Positions 56,555 through 64,000 are shown, counted from the stretch's first letter. The stretch is DNA of 64,000 nucleotides from an uncultured bacterium (GCA_902774245.1 CACYHQ010000007.1:110041-174040), one strand, 5' to 3'. Notes: generated by a model from the letters alone, not told the origin. Made by a program: numbers and translations.

Positions 56555-57625
56555 TTATTTCTTTTTCGCGGCCTTCTTCGCCGGGGCTTTCTTCGAGGCG
56601 GTCTTCTTCGCGCCGTCCGCCTTCGCGGCGGCCTTGGAGTCAGCCTTCTTGGAAGACTTCTTCGCGGCCTTCTTGGAGGCTTTCTTTTCCTCCTCGTGGC
56701 AGCAGCAGTCGTCCTCGCAGCCGCATTCGTCGTCGTCCACGATGCCGAGCATGTCGATCACGTCGTTGTCGTTGTTGAGCGGGATCTGCTCGACTTCGGC
56801 GGCGGTCCAGTATTCGGAGTGCGTGACCTCGTCGCCGGGTTCGAGGATGGCGAGCGGTCCGAGCGTTTCGAGTTCGAGGTAGCCGCCCTCGGTGTAGACT
56901 TCGATGGAGCTGCCGAGATCCGGATACTCGTTTTCATCGTAGTACTCGAACTGCTTGATGAACGCGGTGTTGTTGTTGATGTAGGCGCACCAGCCTTCGC
57001 CGGAGTTGAGACCGATCTTGGTGGGCGCGCCCTTGGCGGTCTGCTTCACGAGCACGAAGCGGTCGCCGTACACGAAACGGGAATCGTCGGGCTTGGCATA
57101 GGGCCAGAAGTTGACGGAGCGGTTCGGCACGAGCCCTTCGGGGCCGCGGTTCTGCGGCAGGATGGCGGTCCCGCCGGGCATGAGCTGGGTGATGCCCCAC
57201 GCGGCGGCTTCGATGTCCCAGAGGCCCTCGTTGCGGATCTGGTGCTCGATGCGGAAGGAGTTGTTGCCTTCAGGATAGACGTTGATGGTCTTCACGATGC
57301 CGGTGAGCTCTTCGCGCGGAGCCATGAACGCCACGCCGCCGTCGCGGAGTTCGGCCATGACGACCTTGCGGCTGTCCGGACAGTAGGAACGCACGCTGTC
57401 TTCCGGTGCGTGCCAGATGCGGTGTCCGCCGTAGTTCGTCCAGACTTTCTGGTTGGACGTGCCGAGGAGCTTCTTGTCGAGGTAAAGGAGGTTGGCGCCC
57501 TTCGGACCGAGGAACGCGCCGACGATGCGCGGTCCGATCTCCGTGGTGACGACGATGCGGAAATCGCCGTTGGTAAGCTCGATGCAGTTTTTCCATCCCT
57601 GGAACGTGATCTTTTTCATCTTCAT
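56555..57625 (-). CDS. DUF4380 domain protein with Cys/Asp cluster and Lys/Ala-rich tail
   Basis: A 356-residue protein. Residues 1-290 match DUF4380, a beta-rich galactose-mutarotase-like fold: ITFQGWKNCIELTNGDFRIVVTTEIGPRIVGAF, NYGGHRIWHAPED, WDIEAAAWGITQLMPGGTAILPQNR and SSIEVYTEGGYLELETLGPLAILEPGD. The C-terminal 60 residues are unusual: a Cys/Asp/Glu cluster (297-313, with three consecutive Cys) then about 40 residues of Lys/Ala/Ser repeats (KKAAKKSSKK, SKKAPAKKAAKKK) as in histone H1 or HU-tail proteins. Domain function is unknown; sugar binding or epimerisation is likely from the fold. It probably shares a transcript with the polyprenyl synthetase gene. Confidence 0.82.
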   Translation of the reverse strand: MKMKKITFQGWKNCIELTNGDFRIVVTTEIGPRIVGAFLGPKGANLLYLDKKLLGTSNQKVWTNYGGHRIWHAPEDSVRSYCPDSRKVVMAELRDGGVAFMAPREELTGIVKTINVYPEGNNSFRIEHQIRNEGLWDIEAAAWGITQLMPGGTAILPQNRGPEGLVPNRSVNFWPYAKPDDSRFVYGDRFVLVKQTAKGAPTKIGLNSGEGWCAYINNNTAFIKQFEYYDENEYPDLGSSIEVYTEGGYLELETLGPLAILEPGDEVTHSEYWTAAEVEQIPLNNDNDVIDMLGIVDDDECGCEDDCCCHEEEKKASKKAAKKSSKKADSKAAAKADGAKKTASKKAPAKKAAKKK

Positions 57626-57659
57626 GCTGGTGTGACTCCTTTACGTGTTTTGGGGGTTG

Positions 57660-58736
57660 TTATACGGAACGGATTAACAGTTGTTCGACGAGGGTGGCGA
57701 GCATGCCGCGCCACTGGTTGTCCGGGAGCGGCTGCAGCGATTTTTTCGCGCAGTCGGAGAGCGCGGCGATGCTGTCGCGGACGGCCCCGGCGGCTCCGCA
57801 TTCGGTGAGGAGGGCGCGGATGGCCGCGATGTCGGATTCGGTGTAGCGCGGCAGGCGGAGGAATCCGTCGAGCTCGGAACGGCGTTCGGCTGGGAGCCTG
57901 TGAAGCGCCTCGAGATAGAGCATCGTGGGCTTGGCCTCCTGAAAATCGGAGCAGATCGGCTTGCCGAGGACTTTCTCGTCGCCGAAGACGCCGAGCATGT
58001 CGTCCTGAAGCTGGAACGCGGCGGCGAGGTTCACGGCATAGCGGGAGAGCGCCACGAAATCGGACGATTCCGGTTCGTAGACGCCCTTCGCGATCGCAGC
58101 GCCGCAATGGAGCGCAAACTCCATGATCGCGCCGGTCTTGCCGTTGATCATGCTCATCACGTCCGGGATGGAGACCGCCGACGGGTCGAGCAATTCGAAC
58201 TCCACGTCGCGCGCCTCGCCGGAGATCAGTTCCCGGTTCAGCTTCGTCTGCATGGCGCGGACCAGCGTCAGCGCAAGCGCCGGATCGACGCCGCGGTCGG
58301 CGACGGACGCGAGGCGTTCCACCGCCCATCCCTGTTGGACGTCGCCCGCGAGGATCGCGAACGATTCGCCGAAGAACGCCGCCTGTTCGGGCGAGGCGTT
58401 GTGCCTTGACGCGGCGTAGTCGCGGAGCTTGACGTGTGTGGACGGCAGACCGCGCCGGAGTTCATCGCGGTCAATAATGTCGTCGTGCACGAGCGTCCAG
58501 TTGTGATAGATTTCGACCGCGGCCGCCGCCGGGATCGCCTGTTCGCGGTCGCCGCCGAAGAGTTCGCACGCCCACAGGACGAGCGCCGGACGGATGCGTT
58601 TCCCGCCGCGTCCGGGGTAATCGCGCACCGCGTCGCCGAGGATGCCGGGCCGGATGGTTTGCGGGAACGCGTCCTCCTTGAGGAAGCTTCCGATCTCTTC
58701 GCCCACGCGGCGCAGTTCGTCTTTGAATGCTGTCAT
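57660..58736 (-). CDS. polyprenyl (geranyl/farnesyl-type) diphosphate synthase
   Basis: A 358-residue trans-isoprenyl diphosphate synthase. GGKRIRP (44-50) binds substrate diphosphate; the first aspartate motif is DDIID (85-89) within LVHDDIIDRDELRRG, and the second is QDDMLGVFGD (about 244-253). A KPTMLYLEAL segment lies after it. It chains isopentenyl units; product length cannot be read reliably, though the C-terminal 100 residues resemble actinobacterial IdsA-type enzymes. It may feed quinone or carotenoid synthesis or the undecaprenyl pool. It stands 34 bases upstream of the DUF4380 gene. Confidence 0.93.
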   Translation of the reverse strand: MTAFKDELRRVGEEIGSFLKEDAFPQTIRPGILGDAVRDYPGRGGKRIRPALVLWACELFGGDREQAIPAAAAVEIYHNWTLVHDDIIDRDELRRGLPSTHVKLRDYAASRHNASPEQAAFFGESFAILAGDVQQGWAVERLASVADRGVDPALALTLVRAMQTKLNRELISGEARDVEFELLDPSAVSIPDVMSMINGKTGAIMEFALHCGAAIAKGVYEPESSDFVALSRYAVNLAAAFQLQDDMLGVFGDEKVLGKPICSDFQEAKPTMLYLEALHRLPAERRSELDGFLRLPRYTESDIAAIRALLTECGAAGAVRDSIAALSDCAKKSLQPLPDNQWRGMLATLVEQLLIRSV

Positions 58737-58832
58737 GCTGTCTCCGGGACCGGCGGCGCGCCGGCTGTGAAATGAGGTGAAAACGGGCGCGTGAGAACAC
58801 TTTTGACGCGTCCGCGTTTAAAATATCCCTAT

Positions 58833-58861
58833 ATTTTACCCCGAATTGTGCGTAAAATCAA
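58833..58861 (-). promoter_or_regulatory. promoter for the polyprenyl synthase gene
   Basis: Minus strand: TTGATT (58856-58861), 17 bases, TAAAAT (58833-58838), about 95 bases upstream of the ATG. Confidence 0.45.
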
Positions 58862-58940
58862 GCGAAAACGAAGGAAAATCGAGGAAAAAATCCGTTTTTT
58901 TCGAAAAAAACAGGAATAGCCAATTCCCCCCGATGGGGCG

Positions 58941-60152
58941 TCAATAGTTTATTCCGAGCTCCTTCAGGGCTTCTTTCGCATCATAGTTTTTCTGATCTGC
59001 AGCCAGACGGTACCATTTGACGGCTTCCGCCATGTCTTTTTCGACGCCTTTACCCTCATGATAACACTTTCCGAGCGCATATTGACTGTGATCGTTGCCC
59101 TGCTCCGCTGCCAGGCGGTACCATTTCAACGCCTCGGTGATATCCGGCTCGACGCCGAAGCCGTCTTCATAGCACGCGCCGACCCCGTACTGTCCTTCGC
59201 TGTCGCCCAGATCCGCCGCTTTGCGGAACCAGTAAAACGCCTCGTCCTCGTCCTTTGGGACTCCGATGCCGCGACGACATTGGTAGCCCAGCGTGATCTG
59301 CGCCTTGGAATGCCCCCGTTCCGCCGCCTGGCGGAGCCAGTAGAGCGCCCGATCCATATCCTGCTTCACGCCGATCCCGCCAAGATAGCAGGAATAAAGC
59401 TTGCGCATCGCTTCGAGGTGTCCCTGTTCCGCCGCCTTGGAGTACCACATGAACACTTCCTTTTCGTCACATTCATCAGCCGGGCCGATTTGCATGCCAT
59501 TGGCGCATTCATACTGCGCGTCCGCGTTGCCCTGCTTCGCGGCTCTCCTGAACCATTTTGCGGCATCCTTGTCGCTTTTCTTCACGCCTCGGCCGTCCCG
59601 GTAGAAAACGGCAAGATAGTACTGCGCAAGGTCGTCGCCCTGTTGGGCGGCCTTGAACATCCATTCGAACGCCGCCCCATCGTCCTGTTCGATGCCGCGT
59701 CCCAGGCCGTATGCGGCTCCGAGCAGGAGCTGGCCTTGCGCATCGCCCTGTTCGGCGGCTTTCTTATACCATTCCACGGCCTCGGCATAATCCTGTTCTA
59801 CGCCGAAACTGCATTCATAGCAGAGCCCGAGTTCCGACTGTGCCGCGCCGAAGCCCTGTTCGGCGGCGGGACGAAGCCATTTCAGCGCCTCGGCATAGTC
59901 CTGTTCCACGCCCATGCCCTTCCGGTAGAAGATGCCCACCAGCGTCCGCGCCTTCAGATTGCCCTGATCCGCCGCCAGTTTGTAGTGTTCGACCGCCGAT
60001 TTGTAGTTTCCATCCCTGTAAGCGGCCTTGCCCGCCTTGAATTCCGCATGGCCGGGCTCCTCGAACACTCTGTATGCGACGAACGCCGCGCCAGCCAGAA
60101 GGACCGCGACGACCGCGAGGATGATGTTTCTTTTCGTTTTCGTGCTCGACAT
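58941..60152 (-). CDS. membrane-anchored Sel1-repeat protein
   Basis: A 403-residue protein with an N-terminal membrane helix (8-30, NIILAVVAVLLAGAAFVAY) and about ten Sel1-type repeats filling the rest (for example AEALKWLRPAAEQGFGAAQSELGLCYECSFGVEQDY). The repeats form a solenoid for protein binding, presumably in the periplasm. Start ATG 60152 is nine bases after AGGA; the GTG at 60170 would include that site. It lies 14 bases downstream of the PIN toxin gene and appears to be co-transcribed with the toxin-antitoxin pair. It is distinct from the Sel1 protein at 27.3 kb. Confidence 0.85.
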   Translation of the reverse strand: MSSTKTKRNIILAVVAVLLAGAAFVAYRVFEEPGHAEFKAGKAAYRDGNYKSAVEHYKLAADQGNLKARTLVGIFYRKGMGVEQDYAEALKWLRPAAEQGFGAAQSELGLCYECSFGVEQDYAEAVEWYKKAAEQGDAQGQLLLGAAYGLGRGIEQDDGAAFEWMFKAAQQGDDLAQYYLAVFYRDGRGVKKSDKDAAKWFRRAAKQGNADAQYECANGMQIGPADECDEKEVFMWYSKAAEQGHLEAMRKLYSCYLGGIGVKQDMDRALYWLRQAAERGHSKAQITLGYQCRRGIGVPKDEDEAFYWFRKAADLGDSEGQYGVGACYEDGFGVEPDITEALKWYRLAAEQGNDHSQYALGKCYHEGKGVEKDMAEAVKWYRLAADQKNYDAKEALKELGINY

Positions 60153-60166
60153 GTTTTCGGGTCCTT

Positions 60167-60589
60167 TCACTGTTTTTCGGCCTGTCTGATTTTCTCAAGA
60201 AATTGAGCCGGAGTGACGATGAACGGCTTGACAGGAAAATGTTTCAGGTTTCCCGTGACAAGATAGGTCCTGTCGTTTCCGTGCGCCAGAGTCACGGCAT
60301 AAAACGGCACGTCGTTCATGTCGGGCAAGACGATGCCGGTCTTCCCGGGCTCAAGAAGAATGCCTCTCTGCGCCATTTCCTGAAGAAACGCGTTGACCGT
60401 GGCCGGATCAAATCCGAACTTGGCCCGGTGCAGTACTTCAGAGTATTCTTCAAGAATCGCCTTGCTGAAAACAGGGACCACGGTAGAGTCAAAAAGCTTT
60501 TCCACGATCGTTACCGTGGGGGAGTCCTCATGTTTCGCCAGCAGGGCGGACACAAACACATTCGTGTCGATCACGGCATAAAACTTCAT
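60167..60589 (-). CDS. PIN-domain toxin (putative VapC-like ribonuclease)
   Basis: A 140-residue PIN-domain protein of the type called 'putative toxin component, PIN family'. Acidic active-site residues are Asp8 (VIDTNVFVSAL), Glu47/Glu48 (AILEEYSEVL), and Asp90/Asp93 (LPDMNDVPFY), with TGN at 112-114. PIN toxins cleave tRNA or mRNA. The start overlaps the antitoxin stop (ATGA). A relB-family antitoxin gene lies immediately upstream. Confidence 0.88.
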   Translation of the reverse strand: MKFYAVIDTNVFVSALLAKHEDSPTVTIVEKLFDSTVVPVFSKAILEEYSEVLHRAKFGFDPATVNAFLQEMAQRGILLEPGKTGIVLPDMNDVPFYAVTLAHGNDRTYLVTGNLKHFPVKPFIVTPAQFLEKIRQAEKQ

Positions 60590-60873
60590 TTGCCCCTGCG
60601 GTTCCTTGTTTTGGTGATTTCCGCGTTGATTTCAGCCAGGGACATGCCCTGAAGACCGTTCGATTTCGCCTGACGGCGCAGGCTTTGAAATGCCCTCAGC
60701 CCCGCGTCGGACGGAGCGGCGGTGATTTCAAACGGGATCCGGCGTTCGCGGACCACTGCGCGGGCGAAAAGGTTGATCGCGGTGGACGTGTTCATCCCGA
60801 ACTGGGCGCAAAGGTCATCGAGTTCCGTCTTGAGTTGTTCGTCCATGCGGACGCTGAATGTTGATGTCGGCAT
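60586..60873 (-). CDS. RelB/DinJ-family antitoxin
   Basis: A 95-residue antitoxin. It starts STFSVRMDEQLKTELDDLCAQFGMNTSTAINLFARAVVRERRIPFEI, the ribbon-helix-helix pattern of RelB/DinJ proteins; the C-terminal half would wrap the toxin. It autoregulates such operons by binding the promoter (TTGACT/TATATT at 60904-60932). RelB-type antitoxins usually partner RelE/YafQ ribonucleases; here the partner is a PIN protein. SD AGGAGG lies before the ATG. Confidence 0.88.
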   Translation of the reverse strand: MPTSTFSVRMDEQLKTELDDLCAQFGMNTSTAINLFARAVVRERRIPFEITAAPSDAGLRAFQSLRRQAKSNGLQGMSLAEINAEITKTRNRRGK

Positions 60874-60903
60874 AACAAACCTCCTGTGTTCTGTTTCGCA
60901 TCA

Positions 60904-60932
60904 AATATAACACATCCGGTTGCAAAAGTCAA
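60904..60932 (-). promoter_or_regulatory. promoter for the toxin-antitoxin operon
   Basis: Minus strand: TTGACT (60927-60932), 17 bases, TATATT (60904-60909), close to consensus and only 30 bases upstream of the antitoxin ATG. Confidence 0.6.
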
Positions 60933-61070
60933 GTGCCGAAAAAGAAAAGGAGTTTTTTCTTTCTGTTCAACTTGATTTCCTGATCGTTCGGGATCGTTTC
61001 CGGCAAACACGCGGACGGCTTTCCTATTAGAAAAATAGCCGAAAAAGCGTTAAAAGTGAAAGAACCGTCT

Positions 61071-61098
61071 TGTATTTTCCCGCGTGTCGATATATATT
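61071..61098 (+). promoter_or_regulatory. promoter for the sialate O-acetylesterase gene
   Basis: TTGTAT (61071-61076), 16 bases, TATATT (61093-61098); the leader is about 120 bases and CA-rich. Confidence 0.5.
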
Positions 61099-61222
61099 GA
61101 CTGAAACATAACGGCGTCATGAGGGGAATCCGCCTCAAAGCGCCCGGAAAATGTTCCCGAAACCAACCACATAACCAAACCAGCATAACCAACCAAACCA
61201 ACCCAAAACAGGAAGAACTCTT

Positions 61223-62782
61223 ATGAAAAAGATGACTCTTCTCCTCACGGCAGCGGTCGCCGCTCTGCTCGCGCTCCCCAGCGCGTACGCGGAAAAGCTC
61301 TCCTGCCACAATGTCTTCCAGAACAACATGTGCCTTCAGCGGCGCGCCCCGATCAAGATCTCCGGCAAGGCCGACCCCGGCAAGACCGTGACGGTCACGA
61401 TCGAAGGTTCGAAAGCCAAAGCCGCGACCGCCAAGGCCGACGCCAAGGGCGAATGGGAAGCCAAGGTCGAACCGCTCGAAGCGGGCGGCCCGTACAAGGT
61501 GAAAGTGACCGACGGCGCCGACACCATCACGTTCGACAACGTGCTCGTCGGCGAAGTCTGGATCTGCGCCGGCCAGTCCAACATGGAACTGCCCGTGTCC
61601 ACCGGCAACGCCATGATCCAGATCAAGAACCACCAGCAGGAAGCCGCGGCGGCCAACTATCCGCGCATCCGCCTGTTCGAAGTGCCGAAGACCAAGGCCC
61701 CGGGCGACGAGTTCGAGGAAATCGTCGGCGCGGGAAGAAACACCGGCATCTGGATGGAATGCAGTCCGCAGACCGTCCCGAACTTCTCCGCAGCGGGCTA
61801 TTTCTTCGCCCGTCAGCTCCAGAAGGACCTCGATATCCCGGTCGGCCTCATCATGACCGCCTGGGGCGGCGTCAAGATCGAGCCGTTCATCCCCGACAGC
61901 GAATTCGTGAAGCACAACCGCAACGAAGCCAAGCAGATCGAAGACGCCCTGCTCGCGGGCGCGGCGAATCCGGCGACCGGACAAGCCCGCGGCGGCCAGT
62001 TCTCCAGCGAGAGTTTCCCCGGCACAATGTGGGGCGCCATGGTCGCTCCCTGGACCAAATACACCGTCGGCGGCGTCCTCTTCTATCAGGGCGAATCCAA
62101 CACCGGCAACAAGGATTACTACACGCTCCACAAAATGCTCATCGAAGGCTGGCGCGAAAAGTTCAAAGATCCGAAGCAGCCGTGGGTAATCTGCCAGCTC
62201 GCCGGGTTCGAGCAGTGGACCCCGATGAACCGTCTCCCCGAAGACCAGTGGAAGAGCAAAGGTCCGATGGACCGCGTCGAAGGCTGGCCGCTCACCCGCG
62301 AGATCCAGGACGAGATGTCCTACATCTATGAGAACGTCAGCAGCGTCCCGCTGATGGACATCGGCGACCAGTCCGACATCCACCCGCGCGACAAGCAGAC
62401 CCTCGGCTACCGCCTCGCGAAGCTCGTGGAATGGAAATACTTCGGCGGCGAACTCGGCGTCGGCCCGGTCTACGATCACATGGACATCAAGGGCAACAAG
62501 TGCATCATCCACTTCAAGAACGTCGGCAAGGGCCTCACCACCTCCGACGGACAGGCTCCCGGCGCGTTCGCCATCGCGGGCGCGGACGGCAAGTTCGTCT
62601 GGGGCGACGCCAAGATCGTCGGCGACACCGTCGAAGTCTCCTCCGACAAGGTCCCGGAGCCCAAGACCGTGCGTTTCGCCTACGTTATGTACCGCGGCGA
62701 CGTCAACCTCCAGAACAAGGACGGTTTCCCGGCCTATCCGTTCCGCACCGACAAGGTCAAAAACGAGTACGAGCCGAAATGA
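61223..62782 (+). CDS. secreted sialate O-acetylesterase (SGNH hydrolase)
   Basis: A 519-residue exported esterase that would remove O-acetyl groups from sialic acid or similar glycans. The signal peptide is MKKMTLLLTAAVAALLALPSAYA. A beta-rich N-terminal domain (24-110) precedes the SGNH core: GQSNME with nucleophile Ser119, MTAWGG, FYQGESN, and the C-terminal catalytic Asp/His in DIHPRDKQ. The protein ends with a beta-sandwich domain. The wording is typical of Bacteroidota/Lentisphaerota family members that act on mucin or plant glycans. A terminator follows. Confidence 0.93.
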   Translation: MKKMTLLLTAAVAALLALPSAYAEKLSCHNVFQNNMCLQRRAPIKISGKADPGKTVTVTIEGSKAKAATAKADAKGEWEAKVEPLEAGGPYKVKVTDGADTITFDNVLVGEVWICAGQSNMELPVSTGNAMIQIKNHQQEAAAANYPRIRLFEVPKTKAPGDEFEEIVGAGRNTGIWMECSPQTVPNFSAAGYFFARQLQKDLDIPVGLIMTAWGGVKIEPFIPDSEFVKHNRNEAKQIEDALLAGAANPATGQARGGQFSSESFPGTMWGAMVAPWTKYTVGGVLFYQGESNTGNKDYYTLHKMLIEGWREKFKDPKQPWVICQLAGFEQWTPMNRLPEDQWKSKGPMDRVEGWPLTREIQDEMSYIYENVSSVPLMDIGDQSDIHPRDKQTLGYRLAKLVEWKYFGGELGVGPVYDHMDIKGNKCIIHFKNVGKGLTTSDGQAPGAFAIAGADGKFVWGDAKIVGDTVEVSSDKVPEPKTVRFAYVMYRGDVNLQNKDGFPAYPFRTDKVKNEYEPK

Positions 62783-62854
62783 TGACGCTCTGAACAATGA
62801 ATCCGCCGCCGGGTGATCCGATCCCCAGCGGCGTTTCCCACAGAAAAGCAGTTT

Positions 62855-62890
62855 CCCCGGTTTCGCTTCACGGCGTGCCGGGGTTTCTTT
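62855..62890 (+). terminator. intrinsic terminator after the esterase gene
   Basis: CCCCGG (62855-62860) pairs with CCGGGG (62878-62883), followed by TTTCTTT. Confidence 0.6.
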
Positions 62891-62968
62891 ATGTCCGTAT
62901 GGGGAGGGGGGAATATATCGGAAAATGGGGAAGAAATGGGGAAGAATCCCGGAATTTGAGCGTAAAAA

Positions 62969-63060
62969 TGGCGGAGAGAGGGGGATTCGAACCCCCGGTA
63001 GAGTTTGACCCCTACGACGGTTTAGCAAACCGTTCCTTTCGGCCACTCAGGCATCTCTCC
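62969..63060 (-). tRNA. tRNA-Ser (GCU anticodon)
   Basis: Minus strand. Acceptor GGAGAGA pairs with TCTCTCC; discriminator G and CCA are encoded (62972-62969). The anticodon stem ACGGT/ACCGT carries loop TTGCTAA with anticodon GCT at 63026-63024, decoding AGC/AGU serine codons. A long variable arm and the T arm with GGTTCGAATCC are present, as expected for a class II tRNA. Confidence 0.95.
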
Positions 63061-63134
63061 GCCGGGTAAAATCAAGGCGGATTCTCAAAAAAAACAAAAA
63101 AACGGGGAGGGAGGGCAGGCTCTCCACGTGGGTA

Positions 63135-63158
63135 GTGCGCTCAGCTTCGCTTGCGCAC
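63135..63158. repeat. REP-like hairpin
   Basis: Stem GTGCGC (63135-63140), core TCAGCTTCGCTT, stem GCGCAC (63153-63158). Confidence 0.6.
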
Positions 63159-63182
63159 AAGGACAAGTCCTTGACTGGGGTA

Positions 63183-63204
63183 GTGCGCGGCTACGCTCGC
63201 GCAC
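63183..63204. repeat. REP-like hairpin
   Basis: Stem GTGCGC (63183-63188), core GGCTACGCTC, stem GCGCAC (63199-63204). Confidence 0.7.
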
Positions 63205-63222
63205 GGGGAAAACGGCGCCTTC

Positions 63223-63256
63223 AAAAAAGCCCTCGCTCCATTTCCGGAACGAGGGC
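63223..63256 (-). terminator. intrinsic terminator for the FG-GAP gene
   Basis: Minus strand: GCCCTCGTTCC pairs with GGAGCGAGGGC (one wobble), followed by TTTTTTG. It lies about 150 bases beyond the stop codon, with REP-like hairpins in between. Confidence 0.7.
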
Positions 63257-63277
63257 ACAGCAAACTGTGTTATGATA

Positions 63278-63300
63278 GTGCCGGGCTAACGCTCCGGCAC
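63278..63300. repeat. REP-like hairpin with altered stem
   Basis: Stem GTGCCGG (63278-63284), core GCTAACGCT, stem CCGGCAC (63294-63300). The stem differs from the other copies on both sides and still pairs perfectly. Confidence 0.7.
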
Positions 63301-63366
63301 ACCGCAAGCGGCGTTGTAGCAGTGTGCGGCTTGCGCTCGCGGGAGGGCAAGCCTTCCACTGAAGTA

Positions 63367-63389
63367 GTGCGCGGCTTGCGCTCGCGCAC
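63367..63389. repeat. REP-like hairpin next to the FG-GAP stop codon
   Basis: Stem GTGCGC (63367-63372), core GGCTTGCGCTC, stem GCGCAC (63384-63389). An imperfect further copy of the core lies at about 63324-63341. Confidence 0.7.
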
Positions 63390-63403
63390 ATTTTATCCTG
63401 CGT

Positions 63404-64000
63404 TTAAGCGATGACGGTCCACTCCATGCCGACGCCGTAGCCCATGACGTTCCAGTTGGCCTGGACGCCATCGGAATAGTAGCCGAGCATACCGGTGGAG
63501 TACTGACGCACAAGCAGGTCGTCCTTGCCGTCGGCATTGTAGTCGCCGCAGCCCGCCACGAACCAGTCGGTCGGGTCGAGCTGGCCGATGACCTTGTAGT
63601 TGTCGGCGTTGCCGTCAACCAGCATGTACATCGATCCGGTGTTCTCGTCGAACAGCACGATGTCTTCCTTGCCGTCGCCGGAGAAGTCGCCGATGGCGCG
63701 GACCGCGCAGTTGTACCAGGCGTTGCTGCCCATGGACGTGACCGTGCCGTCGAGGTCGACGATATAGTACTGGCTCGCATTGTAGCTCATCAGCACGGAA
63801 TCCTTTCCGTCGCCGTCGAAGTCGCCGCAGCCCGCGAGGTTCCAGGCGGGACCGCCGAAGTCTTCGCTGATGCCGACCCACGTTTCCGTGCCGTCGGTCC
63901 CTGCGCCGAGGGCATAGCGTTCAGGCGCGTACCAGACAATCGAGTTCGCACCGCTGGCATTTCCGGTGAGGTTTCCGACCTTGTTCTGCCAGGCGACATT
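63404..64000 (-). CDS. FG-GAP/VCBS repeat protein, C-terminal part (cut by window edge)
   Basis: The last 198 codons of a gene entering from the right edge. Three repeats carry calcium-loop motifs: DFDGDGKD, DFSGDGKE and DYNADGKD, each followed by a strand such as DIVLFDENTGSMYML. The protein ends GYGVGMEWTVIA. Such FG-GAP/VCBS beta-propeller segments occur at the C-terminus of very large secreted proteins of Lentisphaerota and their relatives. A short internal start is also possible, but the frame is open to the window edge, with repeat sequence (NLAGCGDFDGDGKDS) before any start codon, so the gene is partial. Adhesion or glycan binding outside the cell is the usual proposal. Confidence 0.85.
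   Translation of the reverse strand, partial: NVAWQNKVGNLTGNASGANSIVWYAPERYALGAGTDGTETWVGISEDFGGPAWNLAGCGDFDGDGKDSVLMSYNASQYYIVDLDGTVTSMGSNAWYNCAVRAIGDFSGDGKEDIVLFDENTGSMYMLVDGNADNYKVIGQLDPTDWFVAGCGDYNADGKDDLLVRQYSTGMLGYYSDGVQANWNVMGYGVGMEWTVIA

Larger units (their letters stand above)
60874..61222. other. 349-base divergent intergenic region
   Basis: Holds the antitoxin promoter (minus) near 60904-60932, the esterase promoter (plus) near 61071-61098, a short T-rich stretch between them, and a CA-rich leader (61150-61210) before the esterase ribosome-binding site AGGAAG. No small gene was seen. Confidence 0.6.
63061..63403. other. REP-rich intergenic region between tRNA-Ser and the FG-GAP gene
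   Basis: 343 bases with no gene. It holds at least four REP-like hairpins (63135-63389), a small AAGGAC/GTCCTT hairpin at 63159-63172, and the minus-strand terminator of the FG-GAP gene. Confidence 0.7.

Noticed and set aside
60929..63046. A 705-codon minus-strand frame covering the sialate O-acetylesterase and part of tRNA-Ser
   Set aside because: Composition is that of an antisense shadow, and it runs through the tRNA.
62969..63060. tRNA-Ser as the attachment site of a mobile element
   Set aside because: No integrase gene or duplicated tRNA 3' end is visible in the window.

Overview
The window looks like a chromosomal piece of a GC-rich, Gram-negative bacterium of the PVC superphylum, most likely Lentisphaerota/Victivallales from a gut. 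This is inference from gene content. The pointers are a pseudopilin with an SLIELLVVIA helix and a C-terminal H-x9-DG motif, an FG-GAP/VCBS surface protein, WbsX/RgpF polysaccharide enzymes, LemA with DUF3137, and host- or plant-glycan sugar genes (sialate O-acetylesterase, L-galactose catabolism). No rRNA, CRISPR array, phage or insertion sequence was seen. One tRNA gene, Ser(GCU), is present.

Layout. 1-2 kb: start of ftsH behind an FHA membrane protein, then a TSCPD-domain gene and a hypothetical gene (all minus). 2-7.5 kb (plus): ribD, ribE, an unknown gene and pdxJ (flavin and PLP cofactors), a PilT-type ATPase and uppP. 7.5-17.7 kb (minus): one tightly overlapping Wzm/Wzt-type cell-surface polysaccharide operon with a 1,111-residue WbsX-RgpF-RgpF fusion. 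18-20.9 kb (minus): shikimate operon of DAHP synthase, a chorismate mutase-shikimate kinase fusion, and chorismate synthase. 21.2-22.6 kb: gdhA. 22.6-28.7 kb: an AT-richer accessory island with a duplicated structured intergenic element, three tandem two-lobed lipoprotein paralogues, two small paralogous membrane proteins and a Sel1-repeat membrane protein. 28.7-34.7 kb: class II aldolase-like protein, thioesterase, LysM protein, GyrI-like protein, ABC exporter, lipoprotein.

35-45.4 kb (plus): a long operon of hflC, hflK, a His/Cys-rich P-type metal ATPase, a second ABC system, a membrane-anchored helical protein, a polysaccharide deacetylase and a dihydrouridine synthase. 45.5-50.1 kb: pseudopilin, lemA, DUF3137, a sodium/solute symporter. 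50.2-55.8 kb (minus): a five-gene operon whose families line up as L-galactose -> L-galactonolactone -> L-galactonate -> tagaturonate -> altronate -> 2-keto-3-deoxygluconate, with a palindromic operator candidate at its promoter. 56-61 kb (minus): acyl-CoA thioesterase, a DUF4380 protein with a histone-H1-like tail, a polyprenyl synthetase, and a RelB/PIN toxin-antitoxin pair followed by a Sel1 protein. 61.2-64 kb: sialate O-acetylesterase, tRNA-Ser, a cluster of REP-like hairpins, and the 3' end of an FG-GAP gene.

Genes are packed, often with ATGA or TGATG overlaps. Eighteen sigma70-type promoters could be read by eye (-35 TTGNNN, 16-17 bp spacer, -10 TATATT/TACATT/TATAGT); in eight the -10 is immediately preceded by GC. 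REP-like hairpins with a GGCTNCGCTC-type core and varying, mutually complementary stems sit just 3' of three minus-strand genes. Most long open frames opposite the listed genes are codon-bias shadows and were left out.
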